Assembly: GCA_964411125.1 (NCBI GenBank)
Contig: CAYPJU010000025.1
Span: 1 to 64,000 of the forward strand
DNA: 64,000 nt
Source of the DNA: JBFIHF01 sp964411125
GTDB taxonomy: Bacteria; Myxococcota_A; Bradymonadia; Bradymonadales; Bradymonadaceae
Direction of reading: 5' to 3'
In this document: piece after piece, positions 55,444-63,304 of the stretch
Layout of the letters: every line of letters starts with the position of its first letter
How positions within the stretch are numbered: position 1 is the stretch's first letter
The notes under the pieces: generated by a model
Databases searched by the model: none
What the model saw: the letters and a program-made list of their open reading frames with translations, nothing else
What the model was told of the DNA's origin: nothing
Program-made: the position numbers and the translations under genes

Positions 55444-56013
55444 TCAACTCTCGAACCAGCCTTTGATCGCGACCGTCTCCTTCGCGTCCCCGCCCTCGAG
55501 CTGCGCACACTCCACCGTTCCGTCGATCGTTCCGCGGATGCCGTCGCCGGCTTTCTCGATCTTCACCGCGACTTCTTCTCCGGACGCCCCACACTTGGTC
55601 TTCGGCTTCATGTGGAGCACGTCGATCGACTTCGCTCGAAAGTCACCGACCTGATCGACGTCGGTCCCTTCGATGACGATCGTTCCCGTGAAGGAGGCGC
55701 CGACGAGCTTGTAGAAGACCGCCTTGCCGATCTTGTTCCGCATCACCGACTTGCCGACCCCCTTGCGGGAGTCGCCGAGGTCGAGCTCCCATGCCGGCTC
55801 GGCCGGCGGCTCTTCTTCGGACTCTCCTTTCGCGGCCCGCTGCTCCTCGACCAACTTCTTCAGGTCGACCTTCTTGATCCCCTTTCGTTCCGGCTCCGCT
55901 GCGTTCGCTTCGGGCGCGGCCGCTTCGGCGGGCGTCTGGGGTTCCGCCGTCTCTTCCTTGTCGCAGGCAGAAAGGGCAAGCGTCGCTGTCATCAAAACCA
56001 AGAGTCGCGTCAT
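55444..56013 (-). CDS. Putative lipoprotein
   Basis: A 189-residue protein with lipobox SAC. A Glu/Pro/Ala-rich linker and a short basic helix (GIKKVDLKKLVEEQR) precede a folded beta-rich domain (residues 85-189) with strands such as FTGTIVIEGTDVD and EVAVKIEKAGDGIRGTIDG. Two cysteines (TKCGAS and VECAQ) may bond. No family recognised. It lies 71 bp before the zinc-ribbon gene's stop and points the same way; the gap makes co-transcription uncertain. Confidence 0.75.
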   Translation of the reverse strand: MTRLLVLMTATLALSACDKEETAEPQTPAEAAAPEANAAEPERKGIKKVDLKKLVEEQRAAKGESEEEPPAEPAWELDLGDSRKGVGKSVMRNKIGKAVFYKLVGASFTGTIVIEGTDVDQVGDFRAKSIDVLHMKPKTKCGASGEEVAVKIEKAGDGIRGTIDGTVECAQLEGGDAKETVAIKGWFES

Positions 56014-56083
56014 CGTTCTTCTCCCTCGAGTGACCGGTCACTCTAGGCGCGGCACGAACCTCGGGCAATTTCGGAGAGGTCTG

Positions 56084-56755
56084 TCAGGCAGGGCGTACGA
56101 CCTTCAGCACGATCCACTCGCTCTTCGGGCTCACGCCGGTCGTCGACACGACCGCCCGGGCGCGCCATTGACACGCGATCGTTCGACCGTTGAAGGTCGG
56201 AGCCGCGTCGATCGGGATCGGAATCTCGGTCTTGAACGCCGCCTGAGCGTCCGCCTCCCACACGACGCGCCCCGAGACCTGGTACTCCGACTCGTGAATC
56301 GTCTCGCGGTGCGCGAACTTTCCGCTGTTCAAGAGCAGGTTCCACGCTTCGCGCTCCGCGTCGAACTTCGTCCCCATCTGCTGACGGACCGAATGCCAGG
56401 GGAGGGCGATCAGCTCTTCGCCCACCACCTGCAGCCGGACGTCCTTCGCCGTCAGGGGCAGCTCGGCGACCAGCACCGACGTCTGGATCTCGAGCCGGTC
56501 ACCAGGGGCGACCGATGCGGCGAGCGGCGCGACGAATACGTTCGCCCCCGATCCGGTGAGCCCTTGCTTTGCACGAGTGAACCAACCCTTCACTCCCGAA
56601 AGGCCTTCACCCGACCCCTCCTTCGGCTCGGCCTCCTCCGGCTCCCACATCCACTTCAAGGAGCAACTCTGGCAGCTCACGAGAATCGCACCGCGATCCT
56701 CGGGAACCCGCAGCTTCTGCCCGCAGCCGGGACACTTCACGACCGTTTTTTTCAT
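56084..56755 (-). CDS. Zinc-ribbon protein with arrestin-like domain
   Basis: A 223-residue protein. The N-terminus is a two-knuckle zinc ribbon (CPGCGQKLRVP and CQSCSLKW, preceded by DRGAILVS). After a Glu/Gly linker comes an all-beta domain of about 150 residues (LEIQTSVLVAELPLTAKDVRLQVVG, then YQVSGRVVWEADA and SEWIVLKVVRPA) that fits an arrestin/Spo0M-like beta-sandwich. Such proteins act as adaptors. ATG at 56755. Last gene of a three-gene operon, 14 bp after the TM2-SHOCT gene. Function inferred only in general terms. Confidence 0.78.
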   Translation of the reverse strand: MKKTVVKCPGCGQKLRVPEDRGAILVSCQSCSLKWMWEPEEAEPKEGSGEGLSGVKGWFTRAKQGLTGSGANVFVAPLAASVAPGDRLEIQTSVLVAELPLTAKDVRLQVVGEELIALPWHSVRQQMGTKFDAEREAWNLLLNSGKFAHRETIHESEYQVSGRVVWEADAQAAFKTEIPIPIDAAPTFNGRTIACQWRARAVVSTTGVSPKSEWIVLKVVRPA

Positions 56756-56769
56756 CGCTGTACCCCCCG

Positions 56770-57144
56770 TCAACTGGTCAAGAGACGACGTTTCTGTTGC
56801 GCGAACTCCTCTTCGGTGATCGCCCCCACCTGCCGCAGCGAGTTCAACTTGTGAAGCTCGTCGGCGACGTTGTTGTTTTGCATGTTGATCGTCACGTTCT
56901 GCCCCATCTGGTTCTGCGCCACAGGGGCGGGGAGGGCGAGCTGCGTGTTGTACCTTCGGTTGAAGTCCGCCTCGCTCATGAAGATGTAGACGAAGAGCTC
57001 CAGGAAGGCGATGAATGCCGGGATGAAGGTCCAGCAAAAGAGCAGATACAACAGCCCCTGCCCACTCTGGCCCAGATAGAATTTGTGGCCGCCGATTCCG
57101 CCCAGCAGAAGCGTCAGCACGATTGCCGTCCCTTTCGTTCTCAT
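56770..57144 (-). CDS. TM2 domain / SHOCT protein
   Basis: A 124-residue membrane protein. Residues 5-55 form a TM2 domain: two helices with the GGIGGHKFYLGQ motif between them. The C-terminal 30 residues (LHKLNSLRQVGAITEEEFAQQKRRLL) are a SHOCT oligomerisation motif. GGAGGGA precedes the ATG at 57144, which overlaps the upstream stop (ATGA). TM2 proteins are common but their role in bacteria is unclear. It is coupled to a membrane protein upstream and a zinc-ribbon/arrestin-like protein downstream. Confidence 0.9.
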   Translation of the reverse strand: MRTKGTAIVLTLLLGGIGGHKFYLGQSGQGLLYLLFCWTFIPAFIAFLELFVYIFMSEADFNRRYNTQLALPAPVAQNQMGQNVTINMQNNNVADELHKLNSLRQVGAITEEEFAQQKRRLLTS

Positions 57145-57737
57145 CGTTTCGATCCCTCCGTTTGATGTTCTTGGATCGCGGTCAGGCGGTCCGCCGCCGA
57201 CAGCGTTTCTCTTCGTTGTAGTCCCGACAGGACCGTCGTTTTGCGATAGGCCCACGCCCCGGTGTCGAGATCGAGGTCCTCTTCGACCTCCCCCCGCTCG
57301 ATGAGCTCCACGAGCGAACGGGCGACGTCCTGCTCCGACAGGCCACTGCGGCGCACGAGCTCTGCCACCCCGATCCCTTCGTGCCGGTCCACGAGCACCG
57401 ACACCCGGTCGATGTGCGCACCGGACACCTCGCCCGACTGTCCCCGCCCCGCGGTGCGGTGCCCCATCGCGACCGCTGCGACCGTGATGAAGAGTCCGAA
57501 GAGCGCGGGAAGCCCGAGCCACCAGATCTGGAAGACGGTGGCGAGCAACGCCACCACTGTCGCCAGCCCGAAGCTGGCGCCCCCCAGAATCCAGAACGCA
57601 CGGGGGGGAGCATCGACGACGATCTCGTGCGGTCGCGCGATCTCCCTCTCGCGCTTCGCCGGCGTCGGACCGGCCGAGCCATCGAACGACACGCCGGACT
57701 CGGAATCGAGTTCGACGTCACCTACCTTGAGTCTCAT
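57141..57737 (-). CDS. Membrane protein with winged-helix-like C-terminus
   Basis: A 198-residue protein. Two membrane helices lie at about residues 45-90. The C-terminal half (RVSVLVDRHEGIGVAELVRRSGL, then VARSLVELIERGEVEEDLD, then AYRK) looks like a winged helix-turn-helix of the MarR/SHOCT-adjacent type, which here would be membrane-tethered. It is the first gene of a three-gene operon whose next ATG overlaps its stop. The combination suggests a small membrane signalling unit, but no ligand or target is visible. Confidence 0.75.
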   Translation of the reverse strand: MRLKVGDVELDSESGVSFDGSAGPTPAKREREIARPHEIVVDAPPRAFWILGGASFGLATVVALLATVFQIWWLGLPALFGLFITVAAVAMGHRTAGRGQSGEVSGAHIDRVSVLVDRHEGIGVAELVRRSGLSEQDVARSLVELIERGEVEEDLDLDTGAWAYRKTTVLSGLQRRETLSAADRLTAIQEHQTEGSKR

Positions 57738-58083
57738 GGATCCCCGTAGCTCGAGCGTGGGCCCATGCTAGAGAACCCTCCGGCACGTCGCGTGCCGCTG
57801 ATCGATTCACCCCGGCGCTCGCCCCTTGCCCTCGTTCTCGCCTCACCCCGGCGAGTTGCACCGGCCCAGTAGCGACTCAGTTCCCCTCATCGGGAACCGG
57901 GGGGCCCGCGAAAATTCGGCCCGAAATTTCAGCCTCCGCGCGAGGTCGGGGAGGTAGCCGCCTTCGTGCTGTTCGCATCTGGCTGAGATTCTTCGGCTTT
58001 TTTGCCCGGATTCACGCCTGAAAGAAATTTTAGGCGCGTGATGCGGGCCCCTTTCGCGAGTCTGTTCTCCAGGAGGTGAACGG
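57738..58083. other. 346-bp divergent intergenic region with 5'-UTR hairpin
   Basis: Separates the leftward three-gene operon from the rightward cytochrome operon. A near-palindrome lies at about 57911-57929 (AAAATTCGGCCCGAAATTT). A 9-bp stem with one G-T pair and a GAAA tetraloop lies at 58015-58036. The optimal ribosome site AGGAGGTGA is at 58071-58079. Promoters were not identified. Confidence 0.55.
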
Positions 58084-59385
58084 ATGAGCTACCGCAGAAT
58101 TCTTCGCATCACGGGTACGGTCGCACTCGCCACGCTGCTCGGCTGTGGGGGGGCGACGGAGCCCTCTGACACCGAACATCAGACGTCCGGTGTGCCCGCG
58201 CAGCCCGATTCCCCCGCGGAGACGCCCGGCGCTCAGCCCGATGTCCCGCCCGACGACGGGATCCTTCGTCCCACGATGAGGGCCGAGCTCGCCGTCGATG
58301 TGACGACGTGGACGCTCGACATCGACGTCGACGCCGTCGCCACCCTGGGTGACGAGATCTGGCTGGGGGGCCCGGACGGGCTCTGGAGCCTGGGCGGCTC
58401 GGAACCGCCCCAGGTCGTGGACGGAGCGGCCGTGATCTCCCTTCACCAGCAGGCCTCGGGATTGGTCGTGGGGCGCACTGGTGCGGTCTCCCGGCGGCTA
58501 GACGGGCGCGAGGTCGAACTCGTGAAAGGGGACTCGCTCGCCGTCACCACAGTGGGCGCTGCGGTCTGGGCAGGCTCGGCCGAGGTCACCTGGATCGTGG
58601 CGCCGGACGGTGGCCTGCGTCAGCTAGACTCGGTGGGTTCGCCCGTCGCGATGTACGCCCACGATGCATCCGGTGAAGTCGTCGTGGAGCGGGAGGACGG
58701 AACGTACGTCCTGGTCGAGACGGACTCCGAGGGGACCCGCCGGACGGAGCTCAACACCCGGACGACGTTCGACTTCGCCTTTCCCCTCGGGTCCGGTGGC
58801 GTCCTGGCCAGCATCGATGGGGAGCTGGTCGAGCGTCGAAGATACGCCGCAGACCCTCCGAGTTGGTACTGGCGCTCGCTCGGGGAGGGACACGAAGAAG
58901 TTCGCATCGACGGGGGCGCCCACGACCCCGCGACCGGCCTGGTCTGGGTCGTCGGCGGGGACCACCTCTACCGCCTGACGCGAAACGGGGTCGAGCCCGC
59001 GAAGCTTCCTCTGGGGCTCGGGCAGATCCGCTGGATGAGGGTTTCGAAGGATGGACGGCTCTGGATGTCTGACGGTGAGCTGCTCGTCGCGCTCCGCGCG
59101 GAACGACCGGCTCCCGAGCCAGCCGCACGCGTGGATTCGCCGACGTTCGCGGACGTCCGTTCGGAATCCGTCGTCGCCTGCGCCGCATGCCACGACGGTG
59201 GGCAGGCCGCCACCTCGGTCCCTCTCGCCACCCACGCCGATTGGGTCGCGGCGACTGACGCGGCGATAGCGTCGCTCGAAACGAACACCATGCCGCCCCC
59301 GCCGGCGGCACCCCGCCCCGAGTTCGCGGAGCTGCTGCGAGCCTGGCGCGACAACGGATTTCCCGAGGAGGCAACCGATGAATGA
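58084..59385 (+). CDS. Lipoprotein with propeller-like domain and C-terminal cytochrome motif
   Basis: A 433-residue exported protein with a very strong ribosome site (AGGAGGTGA) and lipobox LLGC. After a Pro/Thr-rich linker, residues 65-345 show about six similar blades with D-x-x-W or G-L-W-S-L turns (ATLGDEIWLGGPDGLWSL, KDGRLWMSDGELLVAL), as in a beta-propeller. The last 75 residues carry a single haem site CAACH and a later TMPPPP supplying a candidate axial Met, as in small c-type cytochromes. First gene of a four-gene operon; its stop overlaps the next start by 8 bp. Probably an outer-face electron carrier or sensor. Confidence 0.85.
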   Translation: MSYRRILRITGTVALATLLGCGGATEPSDTEHQTSGVPAQPDSPAETPGAQPDVPPDDGILRPTMRAELAVDVTTWTLDIDVDAVATLGDEIWLGGPDGLWSLGGSEPPQVVDGAAVISLHQQASGLVVGRTGAVSRRLDGREVELVKGDSLAVTTVGAAVWAGSAEVTWIVAPDGGLRQLDSVGSPVAMYAHDASGEVVVEREDGTYVLVETDSEGTRRTELNTRTTFDFAFPLGSGGVLASIDGELVERRRYAADPPSWYWRSLGEGHEEVRIDGGAHDPATGLVWVVGGDHLYRLTRNGVEPAKLPLGLGQIRWMRVSKDGRLWMSDGELLVALRAERPAPEPAARVDSPTFADVRSESVVACAACHDGGQAATSVPLATHADWVAATDAAIASLETNTMPPPPAAPRPEFAELLRAWRDNGFPEEATDE

Positions 59386-61156
59386 GCGAACCCTGACCCT
59401 GATGCTGTTGCTGTTTGCCGCGACGCTTTCGAGCGCTCCGGCATCGGCCCAGCAAGACGACGCGTGTTGGATGACCGCGGTCAACGAGGAGCTGCAGTAC
59501 CTTCGCAGACTCTCCCTCGACCTGCGTGGATACACGCCGAGCCTCGAGGAGTACGAGACCGTGCGGGACGAGGGGCGAGTTCCCGACGCAATGATCCGCG
59601 ACATGCTCGATTCCGACGGTTTCGTGCACCAGATGCGCGAGTACCACCGTGAGTTGCTGAAGATGAACATCTCGGACCAGCGATACGTGACCCTACACTG
59701 GGCGTTGCGACGCACCGACGACATCTGGTCGCTCACCAACAACAGCGCGATGCGTTACCGAGGGTCGCGCGAGCTTCGTCGCGGATTCGGCCTGTGCGCG
59801 GACGTCGAGGTGACCCCCGACGATCCCATCGTCGCGACCCGCACGGCCGCGAACGGCGAGCGCTATCCCGTCGACGGTTGGGTCTGGGTCACGCCCTACT
59901 GGGACCCTTCGACGCGCATCAAAGTGTGCGCGTTCGACGCCCAGACAGAACGCCTTCACGACCCGTCCACCCGGCGCGAACTCTACTTCGATGGCGGGAC
60001 GGGCGCTGCGTTCGGCGGCGATGTGCCGTCGCAGACCGTCAACTGCGAAGAGAACCAGGAGAGCCGGGGGTGCGGCTGCGGGCCCAACCTCGAATGGTGC
60101 ATCAACCGGGAGGCGTCCGAATCGATGATCAGCCGGATGCTCGTGGAACAAGGGCTCGTGTTCCTCGACTCCATCGTCCGACGAGATCGCCCCTACACCG
60201 ACGTGATCCTCGCCTCCGACCTGCCGTTCAACGGGCCGGTGGCGCACTACATCAATCACTGGTCGTTCAAGGCGGACAGCGGGCTACCGTTCCTCGCCGA
60301 CCGCGATCAGGGCTATCCCATCCCCGACCTCGACTTTGCGGTCCTGGACGAATGGTCGGAGGTCGACCGAGGCGATGGCCACGCCGGGATCCTCACCTCA
60401 CCGTTCTTCTTGTTGAAGTATGCGACCAACCGAGGTCGTGCGGCGGCCTTTTATGACATGTTCATGTGCAAGACCTTCGTGCCACCGACCGAAGGCTTGC
60501 CCCCGGCCGGTGATCCCAGCAACGAAGAGCCGAACCTCACTCGCCGCGCCGGATGTGCGTCGTGCCACCGTACCGTCGAGCCGATGGCCGCACACTGGGG
60601 GCTCTTCTCCGAGAACGGGCTCGTGAAGCTGGGGATGGAGACTACCGACAACGTCCTGTACCCGAACACTTCGACCTACCTGGAGGCCTGCGACATTGGA
60701 TCGTGCGATCACAAATATCCGTGGGTTTGCGTGAACGGAGACGGGGGTACGACTCGCCTGTGTCGCAACAGCTACCAGCTCGAGCCCGTTCCCGACGCGT
60801 CGGGCGATGCGTACCAGGGGAGCCTGAAAGCGCTCGTCTTCGCGGACGTCGACCCCGATGCAGACAGCAATCAACGTTGTTCCGGACCGGGCTGCGGCTA
60901 CGAGGCGAACATCTACGCCGGCCCCGATGACCTCGCCCAAGACACCGTCGACAGCGGGACGTTCGCGTCGTGCGTCGTGGATCGAATGTGGACGCGGTGG
61001 ATCGGGCGCGGAATGACCGACGACGAGCGAAGAGAACGTCTCCCGTGGATCGCCGACGACTTCGCCGCGGGCGGGTACGACATCAAGACACTGGTCCACC
61101 ATTTCGTCACCAGTCCGGACTATCGAAGCCCGGGCCTCGGAAGGAGCACGCCATGA
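59378..61156 (+). CDS. DUF1549/DUF1588-like exported cytochrome
   Basis: A 592-residue protein with a signal peptide ending ASAQ. The first 90 residues resemble the PSCyt2/DUF1549 start (YLRRLSLDLRGYTPSLEEYE). Near residue 385 the haem motif CASCH is followed by a DUF1588-like stretch (RTVEPMAAHWGLFSENG), and the protein ends with WIGRGMTDDERRE. Such modules are frequent in Planctomycetes and Myxococcota and are nearly always paired with DUF1501. It also has several extra cysteines (GCGCGP, CDIGSCDHKYP). Start overlaps the propeller-cytochrome gene, stop overlaps the next gene (ATGA). Substrate unknown. Confidence 0.82.
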   Translation: MNERTLTLMLLLFAATLSSAPASAQQDDACWMTAVNEELQYLRRLSLDLRGYTPSLEEYETVRDEGRVPDAMIRDMLDSDGFVHQMREYHRELLKMNISDQRYVTLHWALRRTDDIWSLTNNSAMRYRGSRELRRGFGLCADVEVTPDDPIVATRTAANGERYPVDGWVWVTPYWDPSTRIKVCAFDAQTERLHDPSTRRELYFDGGTGAAFGGDVPSQTVNCEENQESRGCGCGPNLEWCINREASESMISRMLVEQGLVFLDSIVRRDRPYTDVILASDLPFNGPVAHYINHWSFKADSGLPFLADRDQGYPIPDLDFAVLDEWSEVDRGDGHAGILTSPFFLLKYATNRGRAAAFYDMFMCKTFVPPTEGLPPAGDPSNEEPNLTRRAGCASCHRTVEPMAAHWGLFSENGLVKLGMETTDNVLYPNTSTYLEACDIGSCDHKYPWVCVNGDGGTTRLCRNSYQLEPVPDASGDAYQGSLKALVFADVDPDADSNQRCSGPGCGYEANIYAGPDDLAQDTVDSGTFASCVVDRMWTRWIGRGMTDDERRERLPWIADDFAAGGYDIKTLVHHFVTSPDYRSPGLGRSTP

Positions 61157-61887
61157 AGCACTCCACAACGATCATTTTGCTCGCCGCTGTCTCCAGCCTC
61201 CAGGCTTGTGAGGGAGCGCTGGACCTCTCGTCCGCCGCCGGTCCCGAAGGTCGATCCAATGCTCCCGACTCCCGTCCGGTGACCGGGGTCACCGAGCGAG
61301 ATCCCATGTCGCCCTCGGGCGAACTCGAGGACGAGCGCGAACGTCCGCTCCCCGACCCCGGCGAGCGGGCTCTGCCCGATGCACCCCCGCCCGGCAGTGT
61401 CCCGAGCGGGAGGGTGTCGCGCCGGATCTCCGTGGACCAGCTTCGACGCTCGATCCCACGACTGTTCGGAGCTCAGTGGGCGACCTCGAACGGTGAGAGC
61501 CACTTCGACCGCCAGGCGTCGTCCCTGGGCGAGGCGGACTTTCTGCGGTCGAACGTTCACGTCACCGAACCGACGGCGATCTTCGCGAAATCGATGGACG
61601 ACATGGCGAGCCAGGTTTGCCGACAGGTGCTCCGCGACAGTCCGGAACGTCTGCTGCCCCAGGGGCCGGACGCCGTCGACGAGAACCTGCGGCACATGCG
61701 GCTGATGCTTCACGGCGTTTGGACCGGCGACGGATGCGAAGAGACCGACGCGTCGCTGCGAGAGCTCCACCGTTCGGTCACCGACGCGTGCGCATCGGGA
61801 AGTACCGGATGTCCGGAAGGTGTGGACCCCGGGTGGTACGCAGTCTGCGTTGCGATGGTGACCGATCCAGAGTTTCTGGCCTACTGA
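61153..61887 (+). CDS. Lipoprotein in cytochrome/DUF1501 operon
   Basis: A 244-residue protein with lipobox QAC; ATG at 61153 overlaps the previous stop. A 70-residue Pro/Glu/Arg-rich linker leads to a helical domain that starts RRISVDQLRRSIPRLFG, a phrase very like the opening of PSD1/DUF1587-type planctomycete proteins (RLNRxQYxxxxRDLFG). Four cysteines are spread through the domain. Probably a subunit of the same exported complex as the cytochromes. 21 bp separate it from the DUF1501 gene. Confidence 0.78.
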   Translation: MKHSTTIILLAAVSSLQACEGALDLSSAAGPEGRSNAPDSRPVTGVTERDPMSPSGELEDERERPLPDPGERALPDAPPPGSVPSGRVSRRISVDQLRRSIPRLFGAQWATSNGESHFDRQASSLGEADFLRSNVHVTEPTAIFAKSMDDMASQVCRQVLRDSPERLLPQGPDAVDENLRHMRLMLHGVWTGDGCEETDASLRELHRSVTDACASGSTGCPEGVDPGWYAVCVAMVTDPEFLAY

Positions 61888-61908
61888 ACGAAGAACGAGA
61901 GGAACGAT

Positions 61909-63291
61909 ATGAAACCTTTGAGCCGCCGATACTTTCTCAGCTTGATGGGGGCGACCAGCGCTGCGATGGCGATGACCCCGGTCACCGGACTTCGCGCACA
62001 GAATCTCCCCGATCATCGGTTCGTCTTCTGTTACTTCGGGGGAGGCTGGGACACCTTGTTGTCACTCGACCCACGCCCGTGGGGCACTTCCTACCCTTCG
62101 ATTCAACAGGGCTACGATCTGGTCGACTGGGGGGCGGCAGGGCTCGACGCCAACCAGCGGGCAGCGCTCCGCGACAGCGATGGAATCGTGCGTCCGAACG
62201 GATCGAACATCGACTTCGGGGGCGTCTTCAGTCCGTTGTTCACCGGCGACGCCTCGCGCTACGACTCGCTCTATCGACGAGGCAGCGTCGTGCGTGGCGT
62301 CATGATGGATACCCTGACCCATGTAGTCGGCATGCGGTATTTCCTGACCGGTCACATGCCGGCGGGAACGCGCGCCACGGGTTCGTCGATCCCTGCCGAA
62401 ATCACGGCGCAGCACTCCGTGGACGCAGTTCCCCCCCTCCCCAACCTGGCGATTGACCTCGAGGGCTACAACGAGGGGCCGCATCATGCGAATCCGACTC
62501 GGATCAACGGCCCCGAGGATCTGGTCCGCCTCTTGCGCCGTACGCAGGGGACCATCTCGGGCGACCTCGCCGATCAGATCCGAGATCACCGCGACCGGTC
62601 CGCCTTCGCTGACCCGGGTCAGTTGAACCGCAGGGGCCTCTTGACGCTCGTCCGCGATACCCAACGCGGGGCGGATGAGCTGGTCGGATCGGGCTTCCAC
62701 GAGCTGTTCCAGCCAGAGAGTCTCACGGTCGGCGACGGCACGGTGGGGCAGCAGGCTTCCGACGCCATGCGCAAGGTCGCCGTCGCCTACCAGGCGATTA
62801 CCAACGACGTCGCCCAGTGCGTGAGTATCCGCCTGGTGGAGGGGCTCGATACGCATCAGGGCTCGTGGCGATCGACGCAAGCTCGCGACCAACACCGGGG
62901 ATTCGAGGCGCTCGCCGAGCTCGTTCGAGGGCTCGAGAATACCCCGTACTCCGGCGGGGACGGCAGTTCGTGGCTCGACCACACTACGATCTTCGCATTC
63001 AGCGAGTTCGGCCGCACGGCTCGGCTCAACAACAACTCCGGACGCGACCACGCACTCGTCAGCTCGGTCTACATGGCGGGCGCGGGGGTCCCGCAGAACC
63101 GGGTCGTCGGCGCGACGGACGACGCGGGGATGAACGCGAGCGCCGTCGACCCCGAGACGGGCGAGCCGACGCCCGTCGCCGCCGGAGGAGAAGTGATCAC
63201 CCCGCGCCACCTCGCCGCATCGCTGTTGAAGACCGCGGGGCTCGACTCGTCGCCGTACCGAAACATGGAGATGCCCTGCCTCATGGGATGA
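61909..63291 (+). CDS. DUF1501 family protein, Tat-exported
   Basis: A 460-residue protein whose N-terminus is a twin-arginine signal (LSRRYFLSLMGATSAAM). The mature part has the DUF1501 blocks: FVFCYFGGGWDTLLSLD, the AVAYQAITNDVA helix, IFAFSEFGRTARLNNNSGRDHA with possible metal ligands, and ending at DSSPYRNMEMP. The family belongs to the alkaline-phosphatase/sulfatase-like superfamily, but no catalytic Thr/Ser or sulfatase signature is visible. Tat export implies that it folds, perhaps with a metal cofactor, before leaving the cytoplasm. Last gene of the operon. Confidence 0.9.
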   Translation: MKPLSRRYFLSLMGATSAAMAMTPVTGLRAQNLPDHRFVFCYFGGGWDTLLSLDPRPWGTSYPSIQQGYDLVDWGAAGLDANQRAALRDSDGIVRPNGSNIDFGGVFSPLFTGDASRYDSLYRRGSVVRGVMMDTLTHVVGMRYFLTGHMPAGTRATGSSIPAEITAQHSVDAVPPLPNLAIDLEGYNEGPHHANPTRINGPEDLVRLLRRTQGTISGDLADQIRDHRDRSAFADPGQLNRRGLLTLVRDTQRGADELVGSGFHELFQPESLTVGDGTVGQQASDAMRKVAVAYQAITNDVAQCVSIRLVEGLDTHQGSWRSTQARDQHRGFEALAELVRGLENTPYSGGDGSSWLDHTTIFAFSEFGRTARLNNNSGRDHALVSSVYMAGAGVPQNRVVGATDDAGMNASAVDPETGEPTPVAAGGEVITPRHLAASLLKTAGLDSSPYRNMEMPCLMG

Positions 63292-63304
63292 CGTCCGGGC
63301 AGGT

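Noticed and set aside
57980..58005. Sigma-54-type promoter before the cytochrome operon
   Set aside because: TGG is present but the spacing to a GC at -12 is wrong and no full consensus fits.
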